The position numbers were made by a program, and so were the translations under genes. The notes under the pieces were generated by a model. That model had not been told where the DNA came from. It made no database searches and worked only from the letters and a program-made list of their open reading frames with translations. DNA of 64,000 nt from Macrotis lagotis (lineage: Eukaryota; Chordata; Mammalia; Peramelemorphia; Peramelidae): assembly GCF_037893015.1 (NCBI RefSeq), contig NC_133666.1:2261467-2325466 (forward strand), given 5' to 3'. Position 1 is the first letter of the stretch, and each line of letters starts with the position of its first letter. This document shows, in pieces, positions 49,201 to 62,100 of the stretch.

Positions 49201-52200
49201 GGGGGGGGGGGCTAAGCTAAGGGATGAACGCGCTGGCCTAGTACTCAGAGGAGAAGTGGGGGTTGAGACAAACCTGAAGCATCAACAGGCAGTATTGGGC
49301 GGTGCAGTTAAGGAAGGGAACCAAGTTTAACAGACAGATCTCAGCAGAATGTTGAAAAGCAGGCTGCTTGGAAGCAGAGAAGAGTTGGGGGGGATGGGGA
49401 TCTTTAAGGAAGACTTAACATGCTCTACCCCCCCCCCCGAAGAACTCAAAGGGACTTTACAGAAAGGGAAACAGACCCAGAAAGGGGAAGAGATTAAGCC
49501 AGAGTCACCCACTTGACAAGTGTCCATGTCAGAATCTGACCAAAGGCCACCGCCATCACTCCATGATGTTGCTTCATATGGATGTCCCAGGACTCCACAC
49601 TCTGACTACTGGTGCATGGGAGGTGGGGGGGGTGATTAATACCTGCTTACTACCTCCAATTATGGAATAATCGACACCAGAATTGCATTTTTTAAAAATT
49701 ATTTTTAGTTAAGGCAATGGGCTTAAGTGACTTGCCCAAAATCACACAGCTAGGGAATTATTAAGTGTATGAACAGAATTGCATTTGATCTTTACAACTC
49801 CTTTTTTTTAATCTGGAAAAAGTGGCTAATTCTTCAGTTTCCTTTAAGTCTTTTCTCTTTTTGGGGCAAAATTCCCTTCCCTGTTTCCTGTCTGTTCTAC
49901 ATATAAGACAGAGCTCTTCACCTGTCATCTCCCCCATTAGACTGGGAGGTCCTTGAGGGCAGAGATGGCTTCTGGCCTTTCTCTGCATCTTCACCACTTA
50001 GGACAGGGCAGACTTTATATCCCTGGATAGAAAATAATCTCAAAGTGATGGGATGGGGGTGGAGAAAAGGATCCAACAAGGCCTCTGACGAAGTGATGGG
50101 AGTTGAGTCTTCAAGAGAGCTAGAGGTTCCTCAAGGAAGTGAGAAAGGATGATATTCCAAACATATGGGAGGAGGGGAGCAGATTGTAGAAAGGAATAGA
50201 GAGTGAGGTGGAAGGCTGTGTATGATAGAGGAAAATGACTCACTTGCATTAACATGTCAAATGGATAAGAGGGTAGTCCATCTGGAAAGGCCATTTAGAG
50301 CCAGGTTGGGAAAGACTCTAAGGCCAAAGAGGAGTGGCTATTTGATCACAGAAGCAGAGAGGCCTCCAAATGCCTTCAAGTTGGTGAGGGAGGAGGGACA
50401 TGGTTAGACCCAAACTTTAAGGAGATGTCAGGTAGACCCCTCCCCACCTCAGGCAGACTCTTTCAATAGTCCAGGTGTGAGGTGATGAGGGTCTGCACCC
50501 ATAGAGGTTGTGGTTTGTCAAATGTTGAAGTCTAATTTAAAAGGTTTGATAATCAATTGACTATTGGAGACAAAATGAGTGAGAAGAGTTAAGGATAACA
50601 CTGAGGTCTGAACCTGCATCACTGCTAAGACAATGATGATTTCCTCAATTGTAATAAGGAGGTTAGGAATATGGAATAGGTTTATGGGAAAGATAATGAG
50701 TTGGCCTTTGGATATGTTGAATGTGAGATGCCTACAGGAGAGAGAAGTGCAGATGCCCACTGGGCAGCTAGAGGTGTGAAACGGAAGCTCAGGAGAGAGA
50801 TGAGGGCTAGTTCCCATGAAATCTCTCTCTTTCATTCCTACCATACAGAAGTGGGGAGTCAGTCTTGGGGATTTATGCCTTGAGCTTTTATAGTTTGTCC
50901 CATGCTTGAAGATAGTCTCTTTTTTGGGAGGAATGTCTACTCACCATCATGGTCCCAGTAGAGTTTCCTCTGTAATTCTTCCAAGTCTGGCCATCAAGGC
51001 TGTGCCTGATGGTGAACTGAGAGATGTAAAGGCTGGAGAATTTCTGTCGTGCTCCTTGGGTCTTGATCCCATGGATAATCATCGGCTCCAATAGGTCAAC
51101 CTGCCAATGAAACCAGAGCCCCATTTTACTCTGTCTCTTGAACACTTGAAATCATCTTGGAGAAACTCAGCAAGCTTTTATTAAGTTCCTTCCATGCACA
51201 AGGCCCCATGAGTGGACAGCTGAAGCACTCCACAAGTACCTCAAATGTTATGAGAATGGAAGGAAGGCCACGAGGACATGAAGAGGTGGCCCCTCCGTGG
51301 CTCTCTCACTGAAAGACATGGAGAAGATTCCCCCCAGAATGCTCCAGTGTGGATGGCTGGTAGTCTCTTGGTACCAGAGAGAACTCAACAAGGGATGGGA
51401 TCACACGGTGCCATTATATTATTAAAGTACAGCCCAGGCTGTTACCCAGACTCTGGCAGACAGAAAGATAAAACAGGAGTATTTCCAGACCTCAAGGCCC
51501 TTGCATTCTACTGAAGGGGTCTGATGTTCACGTAGAAATCAACACAATCATCTTTAAAGAGTCAGAGAACACAAAAAACTAGGAAGAGGGGAAAGCTAGG
51601 TGGCACAGTGGATAGAGCACCAGTCCTGGAGTCAGGAGGACCTGAGTTCAAATCCAGCCTCAGACATTTCATCATTGCCTAGCTGTGTGACCTTGGGCAA
51701 GTCACTCAACCCCATTGCCTGAAATAATTTTTTTTTAAAAAGAAGAAAAAAACTAGGAAGAGCAGAAATGTAAAGGGCAAGATGCAGTGTTGCACGCCCA
51801 TGCTCAAATGCTGGGGAAGCCTCTCTCCTCCCCAAGGACCTCTTTGGACCATCATTGCTCATCCTCCAAAGGTCATACCATCTCCTCCTTCCACCTCTCA
51901 TTGCATCCTCTCCCCTTGGATACTAATCCCCTCACTGCCTCAGGCCCTCCTCCCCAATACTATCTCCCAGGGACTCTCTCAATGCAGATCATCATTCTCC
52001 CAAGTAGCCAAGCTCCAAGTAAACAAGCACTAAGGCAGTCTGGGACCACTCTCTTCCTTTTTTCTTTCCCAGAAAGCCATCACCAAATCCTATCAACTAT
52101 TCCCTCCAAATATTCATCTCTTTTCCTTCTCCCTCCAACCATTCGAATTACCTCAAGGACCTCATCACTTTTTTTCCATTCTGTTCAATGTTCCTAGTGT

Positions 52201-55200
52201 GCAGACCCTTGGGTCAAACATCAAGGGATACAAAAAGCTGAGATAGGAGTGGTGATCAGCAGGAACCCCAGGCACAGGCTTCACGATGATGGAAGCTTTC
52301 AAATGCTTGTGTTATGGAACAGGGCCTAGCAGGGCTTCTCCCAATCGCATTTTAGATCATTCAACCAGGGCAGGCAGCAGAGCCATCGATGAGCAGAGGT
52401 GGAAATGTCCTTCAAGGTCATCTGACTCAACACCCTCAATTTGGAGATGAACCAAGTGAGGTTTAGCAAGGGGAAAGAACTTGGCCAACATTCAAGTATT
52501 CCACAGACTGGTCCATGAATCAAAAAAAGGTCTTGAGAAAGCTTTGAATGCCAGCAAAAGAGTTTGAACAGAATCTTCGTAGTCATCAGGGATGGAATAT
52601 TGTCTGATGCTCTGACTCTAAGCCTTGATGAACTCTGAGGGGGCCTGGGCAGCCTTGGGCAGTTCCCCTTGTCCACCTCCCCCATGTTCCAGGGGATGAC
52701 TGCAAACCACCAAATAGGTGAAAGAGCCTTGAATTTAAAATGAATTAAGATCTCCTCATCTGAGGCCATGTTGGCCACTTGGTAACTGACTGGCCAGGCT
52801 CTTGGAGGTCCATCCAGGGTCAATCTTCAACCAATAGGAGCTTGGGACCCCAGCCTGGGCTGCAAAGGTACAGCTTGGTGCTGAGATGTAGTCAGGAAGG
52901 GCTTTCCAGGTTAAGGTTCTACTGTTAAGGATGGGTATCAGTCAATCTACCAACAAGTAAATCTGTTGATTTGCTCACCCTTCAGAGACAGTCTAAGAGC
53001 TGTCTACCAGTTCAGTGCTCCAGTTCCCCAGGCTTCCTGCCACCTTTGGCCCACTGTGGAGTGTTCTACTGCCACTGGCTCCTTCACCTGGGTGAGCCAT
53101 TGAGAGTTTTGACCCTCATTTTTGGCTTGTGCTCATCTCCTAAGTTGCTGTGGCAACAAGGAATGACCCCTTGGGGAGTTCAAAGCAGTTTAAAGGTTCA
53201 AGCAAGCCCGAGAGTGACCCAATGGAAGGGGAACCCCAAGAACCCCAAATCTCTACCTAGATCAACTCTCAGAAAAAGGAGTGGGGTGAAGTTTAATAAG
53301 CATTTCTAGAGGGCCGGACCCTGTGCTAAATGATTTCCCAAGAGGATTTCATCGGTGAACTGAGTCCCATTCCATTGCCTTAACAGGGATGGCCTCCCTC
53401 CCTCCCTCCTGGGGAGCCATAGCTCCTAGCTGCTGATGTGGAGTTACCTGGTGCCCTACTGGAAGCACCAACTGATTTGTCTCGACAGTCTCTCCGATTC
53501 AGCCTCCAACCAATATCTTAATATATACCTCTGACCGTGGCTCTGTTCTGCTCAAGGTTTTCAGGGGATCCCTACTGCCCTTAGGATCAAATCCAAATTC
53601 CTTATACGCCAAAGGGCAATAAGGATGTGCATCCCCTTTGATCCAGCAATACCACTCCTGGGTCTACACCCTGAAGAGATGATGAAAAAGGGTAAAAACA
53701 TCCCTTGTACAACAATATTCATAGCAGCCCTGTTTGTGGTGGCAAAGAATTGGAAATCAAGTAAATGTCCTTCAATTGGGGAATGGCTTAGCAAACTGTG
53801 GTCTATGTATGTCATGGAACACTATTGTTCTATTAGAAACCAGGAGGGATGGGGATTCAGGGAAGCCTGGAGGGATTTGCATGAACTGATGCTAAGTGAG
53901 ATGAGCAGAACCAACCAGAAAATCATTGTACATCCTAACAGCAACATAGGGGTGATGATCAACCTTGATGGACTCACTCATTCCATCAGTGCAACAACCA
54001 GGGACAATTTGGAGCTGTCTGCAATGGAGAGTACCATCTGTATCCAGAGAAAGAATTGTGGAGTTTGAACAACGACTAAAGATGATTACCTTTAATTTTT
54101 TTTTAAAAAAAGGTTATCTTATGTAATTTTGCTGTCTCATATTTTATTTTTTCCTCAAGGATCGGATTTCTCTCTCAACACGTTCAGTTTGGATCAATCA
54201 ATGTACAGCATGGAAACAATGTTAAGACTCTCAGACTGCCTTCTGGGGGGGGTGAGGGGAGGGAAGCCAGATTGGGGGGAAAAGTGTAAAATTCAAAAAC
54301 AATTTTAAAAAATCCAAATTCCTTAGTCTAGCACTGAACATGTCCTGCCAGGTTTTGCCCCATGCCCCATGCCCCATGCCCCACGCTCTTCTTCCTTAGA
54401 GAACCTCCTTAGCTTCAGTTTAGGAACCTCTTCTTCCCTTTTCTCCCCCCTTCTTCCTCCTCCTTCCTTTTCCCTCCCTCCTTCCTCCTCCTCACCTTGC
54501 TCTTCTTCCTTCTTCTCCCAGAGCCCTCCTCCAGCTGAACATGTTCTTGCTCTCTTCCCATCATCCTCAAGCTCTCCCTCGATCTGGATCTGCCCTTTGC
54601 CCTCATCCCATCCTACCTCATATTAGCATCACCCCCAGCCACTAGGACATCAACTCGCCAAGGTCAGGGGCACAGCACAATGCTTATCTATCAGAAGTGC
54701 TAGATGAGCATTTGGGTCCTGAAATGTGGGGCAACCAGGGATTTCTCTCAGGATGATGCCACCTGAGACATAGACCTTATTCAGTCTACGACCTACCCAC
54801 CTCGATCCAAGGATTGGTATCCTGGGTGCTCCAGGCATTGATAGACCCAGCATAATTCAGTCTGGCCAGCTTTGGGGCCCACTGGCCTGCATCAAACAGA
54901 AGGGAAAGAGATTTGAAGCATCTGCTATTTGTTCACACCTCTTCCCTTCCCCACTCCATGGTTCCTGACAGTCTTGGCCGCTTCAGTTTCTGGCAATGAA
55001 TTCATGTGAAAATGGTCTACCTCTCCTTTTGCATTGGAGACTTGAGAAAGCAGGGGCACATACTGGTAGCTGGTTTTGCTTAGCTGTTCTGGGTTAGGGG
55101 TTGGGGTGGTTTGGGGAGGGGGTTATAAGGGAAGCTTCACTGGAGGGGATGACTAATTTGCCAACAAAACTCTTCAAAACAAAAACAAATAAAAGAGTTG

Positions 55201-58200
55201 GATGAGAGGGACTTAAAGGGTACCCCCCCCCCCCCAGCTCGCCTTTCTAACAGTCTACGAAATAAGGTAAGGTTGCCAGGTCAGAGAAGGCCATGCCCAA
55301 TCATGGTCTCTTAAACTGGATGGGCAGATCAAAGTGAGGCTTATATGCTTCAGGAACTGCATTATTCTGAGATCTGAATGTCACTCTCTAAGTTGGAGTT
55401 GGCTGGCAAACAGGCCCAGAAAGAAGAGCCCTCAGGCCACAAGGTAGTTGCCAACCTGGGTCCTTGATGGGGAGTTCCAATTTCTTTGGATGAAACTTTG
55501 CTAGCAAGAAAGCAGTCATTCTCCCTAGTTGTGGGGCTGGTTCCCCTTCAGCCTGCCACATAACCAGCTGGCTCCTTTGCAGGGACCTCTCCCTTGTCCT
55601 TATTCTTTTTTTTTTTAGTAATTTCTTTTTTAAAAATTTTTTATTTATTTAAGGTAATGGGGGTTAAGTGACTTACCCAAGGTCACACAGCTACCCAAGG
55701 TCACACAGCTAGTCCTTATTGATTCTCAGAACAATTTGTTAGTGACTTAGGTCAAAGGTTTGGTAGGCAAGTCAAAGAAAGGCCAGGGAGTCCTTGAGCC
55801 ATTTCACCATTTCCCATAGAATATCCCCCAAATCTTAATGCAGTCTTCAACTTCAATAGCTGAGAACTGACCTAAGACTTTGGGGACACTGTGAATTAGA
55901 AAGAGCTACATGAAAATCTCTCAGATGCTGAGGACCGGTGGGAAACGATTAAGCCCTGAGGAGGTGAGCTGTGTACCCTGGCAACCAGGGAGGGATAGCA
56001 GGCAGGCCTCCCAGCTAGTGAGTCAATGGAGTGGCATGTGGCATGCATATCTAACCCACCAGTGGAGTTGGGATCATGAAGCATGGCTAGAGCGAGGCTA
56101 ATGGGCAAACCATGACTGGCACAGAGACACGAGAAAGCACCCAGGCTCACATACCATATTGTCCAGAAGCTGTGATCTGAGAATCAGCAATCTGGCCAGA
56201 GCCCATTCCCAGAGCATTGCGACACTCTACAAAGGAACCACAGAGAGAGGGAAAAATGGAGAGAGCAACAGGCTTTGGACTATAGCTCCTGTACAGTTGA
56301 CTGAGTTCAGTCTTCAGAGCAAGCCCCAGACCAAGCCCTTTCTCCAAGGGAAGGGGATGGCCCCTTCTAGAGGATCAGGCCCAGAGCCAGCTTCTCCATG
56401 AGATCACAGAAAAGGGTCCCAATTCCCATTTTTTTCAGGACTCTGAGATGTAGTTCCCCCAGCCTGGGGACTCAGACTCCCTGAAGGGAGAGGCTCTCCT
56501 AACTAATTTCTCTTGGGGTCTTCATTAATCATTTTACTTCAGAAACTTTTGCTTTAAGTCTGGAGATCATGTTCTCTAGTATAGAAACTAGAAACAAAAA
56601 GATGAGAAGCTCGGATGTTTCTAGGTTATCAGTTACCATCATTCCATACCCTGCCCCTTGAGAACTGAGCTCTTTGTTGACCTTTCCATTGGATTTCTCA
56701 ATCTCTGGGCATTGCCATGGCCATTATTATTCATTCAGGTCCCTGACACTTTTTGGATCTCTTCAGTTATCTGCACTTGCATTTCCTCCACCACAGAATT
56801 CTCCATACCATGAAATTAGAGGCCAAGACCCTCTCCCAAGAAATGATGTGGCCACAGTGAATTGATTGCTCTTTTCAGTGACTGGGAGATGGTTTGAACA
56901 TAGACAGCAAATGTCAGATGCATAGGGGCTGTAGAACAACCTAGGGGTTTCATATCACCTGATCTAAGGGCACAATCTAACCATCATTGGTCTGAACTTG
57001 CCCAGATGCTTAGAATTATTTAACACATCAGGGATGGAGGTTCATGTTCAGAGAGATTCCGAAGGGACCTCTTGGCTGATGGTGTGAGCACAAGACCACC
57101 TAGGAGATGGCTCAGATAGTGGACTCCCACACTGGATGATTCACATAATGACACACCTCCTTTCTGCAGATTAAGACAGCACGCATACAGGTGATCTGAC
57201 TTGTCCTCTGGCAGTGTCCCAGCATGTGATCAGAGTGTCCACCAAATTTATACACAGCACACAGGTATCATAGCTCAGAGTTCCCAAGACGCCAGGTAAG
57301 GATTAAGAATTTTCCTTACTGGCACCTCCCAAAATCATTCAGTCACATCTACTCCTTTGAGATTTCCTGCCTCCATTCTCATCACCTAGTCCACACTTTT
57401 GTTGCCATGTCCTCCCGTTCTCTTCCCCCTCCTTGGGCATGGGGTTTAGTACCCACAACTCCAAGCTCAATGCTAAAGGAATAGGAGAGAGAGCCTTCCT
57501 ATCCACCCTGTGCTCACTCTTGAGAACTTGGATATCTAAGTTGCTCTCCTTTTACCCTCTTGCACACTTTGGCCTCCCAGCACTCATTAACCTTCTCAGC
57601 TGCCATGGCTTCCATCTCATTGCTCTCCTAGCCACCCACTGGCACCTCCATATATGAACTTGGAAGTTTCTATCTCTGATCACAGTCTTCTATCCTTCCA
57701 TCTTTATCCTGACTACAACCTTCTTGAATCTCTTGGGTTCTTCTCTCCCCCCCCCCCACCCCCATGATGCTCTGCTTAGCTCTGGATCTACCTTCCTTCC
57801 AGTCAAGTCATTTCAGAGTTGGAAGGGATCTCAGCAGCCATCTAGCCATGTGATCATCCAAGGAACCTCAATCACATCAATAGTCTTTACTACAAACTCA
57901 CATTAGCAAACATCAACTGGGCCCTCATCGCTTCCCAGAGATCCTTTGATTCTCTGTTGATTCCTCACATCCCACTCTCTGCAGCACCTGTTCTATAATT
58001 TTTTTTTATAATTTTTTTAGGGTTTTTTTGCAAGGAAATGGGGTTAAGTGGCTTGCCCAAGGCCACTCAACTAGGTAATTATGAAGTGTCTGAGGTCACA
58101 CATTTGAACTCAGGTACTCCTGACTCCAGGGCCGGTGCTGTATCCACTGCGCCACCTAGCCGCCCCTGCAGCACCTTTTCTAGACCTCCTCTTTCTTCGT

Positions 58201-59146
58201 CTACTAACCACCTTGCCCCATTTTTCTTAGCAGAAGACCTCACATTCTATTACCAAGAAAAATGGAGACCATCTGTGGTGAGTTCCATCCATTCCTTTAC
58301 TTTCCACTTCAAATACATCTACATTATCCTCTAGTCTTCCTTCCTTTCAATTTTGCCACCAAAGATTTTAGTTCCATTCTCTTCCATCTCTGGCAGCTTG
58401 CTCTCTTGATTATTTCTCTTTTTCATCTTTAATTTTCCTTTATCTACTGATTTCTTCTCTGTGTGCTCAGATCTCATAACATTTGACCTTCCCATCCCTT
58501 ATAGCTACCTTCCTATGTCCCTTGTCCTTTTCATTTAGGCAATAAGTATTATTAAATGCTATGTCCAATACTCTGATAAGTATTGAGAAGTCAAAGGAAG
58601 GCAAAATACTCCAGAAGCTTGGAACTGGAGGGACTAGTGAGAGGAACAGCCAGGAGAAAGGTTAAAGCCAAGAGTCCAGTTTAGAAAAGGCTCTAAAACC
58701 CAGAGGATTTTATAGGTAAAAGGGAGCCATTAACCTTCACTGACTAGGGAGAAGGGATGCTATGGTCAGACCTGAGCTTTAGGAAGAACAGAGTGGGGAG
58801 AGACTTAACCCAAGGAGGCTAGAGAAATGATGGTGGCAATGTCACAGGAGAGAAAGGCTGTATATAAGAGATATTGTAAAGTTGTATTTGCAGATCTTTC
58901 CTATAGATTGAAGATGGGGAGGGAGTGGGGAGTAACAATGACAACCCCGCCAAGGATGTGAGCCTGAGTGCCTTCAACAGTAAAAGGGAAAGATGGAAGC
59001 ATCTGGAGAATGCAACTAATGAGGGCTTGTTTTAGGGTGGAGGTGGCTCCTAGAAAGTAGGGTCACTTTTCATTGGTGCCTTCATTTCCTCACGTCCTTC
59101 AGTAGAGTATAAGATCCTTGGGGACAGGGAATTTGGAGACTAGCTT

Positions 59147-59186
<40 letters not shown>

Positions 59187-62100
59187 CAACTGCTTAATAA
59201 ATGTGCATGATACATTACCAAGATACCTACACACACACACACTTCCTTCTCACCCTTTGGGCCATGCATGGGAGAAGAGAGATGTCCCAAGAGCTTTGAA
59301 TTTCCTTTCTATTTGACTCCAGGACGGCCATTTAGGTTTAGGAAAAACTCCCTAACTGACTGGTCTGCACCTCCCAGTTGGGATTCGGCAGAAAAGAATT
59401 CCAGACTCATCTGAGGAGAACCATTTGTAAGCTGTTGGTTCCAGATTAGCTCCGATGTCGAGTTTCAACTTGACTTGTACTTTTCTCTCATTATCTGTGG
59501 ATTGCAACCTCCTACTTCTCCATTAGCCTACTAGACATTTCACAAGCATCCTTTTGAAATATAAATCTCTGGCTTTCCTTTGGGGAGTTGTAGACTCCAA
59601 TTGTACCTATGTTCTAGAACTGGAAACTATACAAGATTTATTCAAACAAAGCCCCAAACCCAATTTCATCTGGTGTTCAGTGGCCATTTAGAACTCTATG
59701 CCTATGTCATAATCCTAGGTTCTTAAAATATCTCTTTGTGTGGGCAACCACACCTATTGTCGACTCCTTGGCTATTTTTTGGTTTTGTCTCTTGTCTGCC
59801 ATGAGATGTTGGCGGTTCGACTTGAGGATCTTTCCCCTTTGGGGCCTCACTTTCCTTCTCTCCAAGGCCCTTTCCAAGGAAATGTTCCATGGTTCCAAGA
59901 GCTGGGGCCTAGAGCTGTCAGTGTCTAGTCCCAGGCCTAGGACAGCCAGCAACCTAAGGAAGCTGGGTGAGCTACTTACGCTTGTTGTACACCAGGAGGA
60001 TGGCGCTCATCCCAGCCTGTTGGTGCTCACCGATCATGCACTCAACCCGCCACAGTCCTACTTGAGATGGCTGCATCTCTACTGTCTCAAAAGCACCTTT
60101 TTTAAAAGAGAGAAACAGGGTGTGTGAAGGAGATGTACTCTTTCTGAGTCAGTTATGGCCTCACTATCTCATGACTCTGAAGTCTCATGTCACTGTCTTT
60201 TCTGGTGACTGTCCCAGGCCACCATGGCTCAAAAGTGAGCCATTCAAGAAGTGCAGCAAGATGACTATCTTTTGATCTGGAGCATTAGAGACTCCCCCGG
60301 CCCAACTCTAGACTTCATTTTTCATTGATGTTAGGGTTATTTGTATGATACAATGGCCAGTGAAGTCTAAGGACCAGAGTTTTTTTCCTCATGATGGGAA
60401 CTAGAAGCCCAGGGGCTGCTCTTTGGAGTCAGCTTGAAAACTTGGAAAGAGAAGATTTGGTCCCGCCTTCCCAAGTCACAGGGTGTCATCTTTACAGGCC
60501 ATATGTGGACCCTCTGGCTTTACGACCTAGAGGCTGTTGCTTAGCCATTGGAGGAACCATAAGAACTACATGCCTCCCACATCTGAGGGGCTTTGAAGAG
60601 GAGATGTAAAAAAGTGGAGACATCATGCCTATACTATAGAATGAGCAAACTCATTGGGAACACAGGACACACACATACATACATACATACACACATTCAG
60701 CCACTCACACATATCCATCCATACATGCATGCATGCATGCAGAAAGACTTCTAAACATATCTCAAGTGGCTGATGTCAGTTTGCAAAGGGTTCCTGGGAG
60801 AAGTGAGTCCATCTCAAATTGCTTTGGAATGGGGGAAAGATTGGGGAAGAGGAAGAAGGGCATTGTAGACAACAGGAGCACCATGGACCAGCTCATACCA
60901 GGATAGAGATTGTAGACTGCCATTTTGTATTCTTTCTTTGTCCTTACAGTGAATACTTGGCCACTGAAGTGAATAGAGTAAATATTTTCATTGCTTCCCA
61001 TGCTAAGCAGATACCACCGGATCCTTTGGTGTTGAGCCATCACCAATCCAGGCAATGTATCCTTCACATAACCATTGATTGCTAGAGAAGGAGAACACAG
61101 GAAAAATGAATTTGACCTTCTGGAGCAGCTGGAGAGTAAAAGGCTCAAATTATGCAGAAAGAGCTAGATGGATGGATGCAAAGGAGACTGATGGTGACAT
61201 TTCTAATTGGAAAGATGCTACCTCTACACCAAAGATAAAGTCCAAGTGCTCTTGTAGCTACAGCTATCACATAGGCACAGGTCTACAAAGAGCATCATGA
61301 GGCTTCAATGGCTGCAGCAGCAATAGCCTTCTTAGGGAGCAGGAGGCTCGTGGCCATAGTCTTTCCTTACCATAAAAGCGGTTGTTCCTTTGAAAACCAG
61401 GGTCATCCAATTGGACCTTGCAAGGAAGCTTGCAGTTCCTCTCCATGTTCTCAGTGAAATACCAGCTCTTGGTTTCATCAAAGATGGTGAAGAACAGAGT
61501 AAATTCCTGGACAGTCAACTGTCTTCCATGAGATGGATTCAGTTTGTTAGGGTGACAAATCAGCATTGGCCCAATCAACCCTGAGTGCAGATCTTTTTCC
61601 TAGGAAAGGGTGGGGAGAAAACCACACAAAGTCACTGAGGACAAAAGAGGTAACTAAACGAGGTTCTGAAGCCAGGTCATTTGACTCCAGGTACTGTTAT
61701 CTTTCCACTGTGTCTAGCATTCAACAAAATGGGGAGGTCTGCACTTTAACCTCAAGTATATTTAATTTTCTCCCACAGTCAATCAGCATTCATTTCAATA
61801 TTCATTTTTGGACTATTTTCCCTCCCTCTTTTTCCTCCCCTCTCCCCAAGCAATCTGATATAGGTTAATTTTTCTTCTTCTTCTTCTTCTTCTTCTTCTT
61901 CTTCTTCTTCTTCTTCTTCTTCTTCTTCTTCTTCTTCTTCTTCTTCTTTTTAAGGGTTTTGCAAGGCAAACGGGGTTAAGTGGCTTGTCCAAGGCCACAC
62001 AGCTAGGTGATTATGAAGTGTCTGAGGCCGGATTTGAACTCAGGTTCTCCTGACTCCAGGGCCGGTGCTCTATCCACGGTGCCACCTAGCCACCCTGATA

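Larger units (their letters stand above)
45449..50944 (-). other. F8: F8 intron 22 (5496 bp), without F8A
   Basis: Holds the CA/TG-rich tract (46440-47850), a truncated SINE (49691-49773), two copies of a dispersed repeat (48240-48700 and 50030-50830) and G/C runs. There is no CpG island and no long frame like F8A, which in human lies in this intron. Confidence 0.85.
51101..54800 (-). other. F8: F8 intron 21 (3700 bp)
   Basis: Contains a SINE (51589-51746), a young L1 end (53605-54309) and a 7-bp tandem repeat (54361-54388). The stretch 51750-53580 shows no gene or clear repeat. Confidence 0.85.
56227..59979 (-). other. F8: F8 intron 19 (3753 bp)
   Basis: Contains a SINE (57996-58165), a dispersed repeat copy (58620-59010), an L2-like end with a (TG)n (59060-59215) and otherwise unremarkable sequence from 56.3-57.7 kb. 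Confidence 0.85.

Noticed and set aside
53625..54068. 147-codon frame
   Set aside because: It belongs to the 3' end of a truncated L1, not a host gene.
61813..61998. Frame with a long arginine run
   Set aside because: It is the translation of the GAA/TTC repeat and the SINE.
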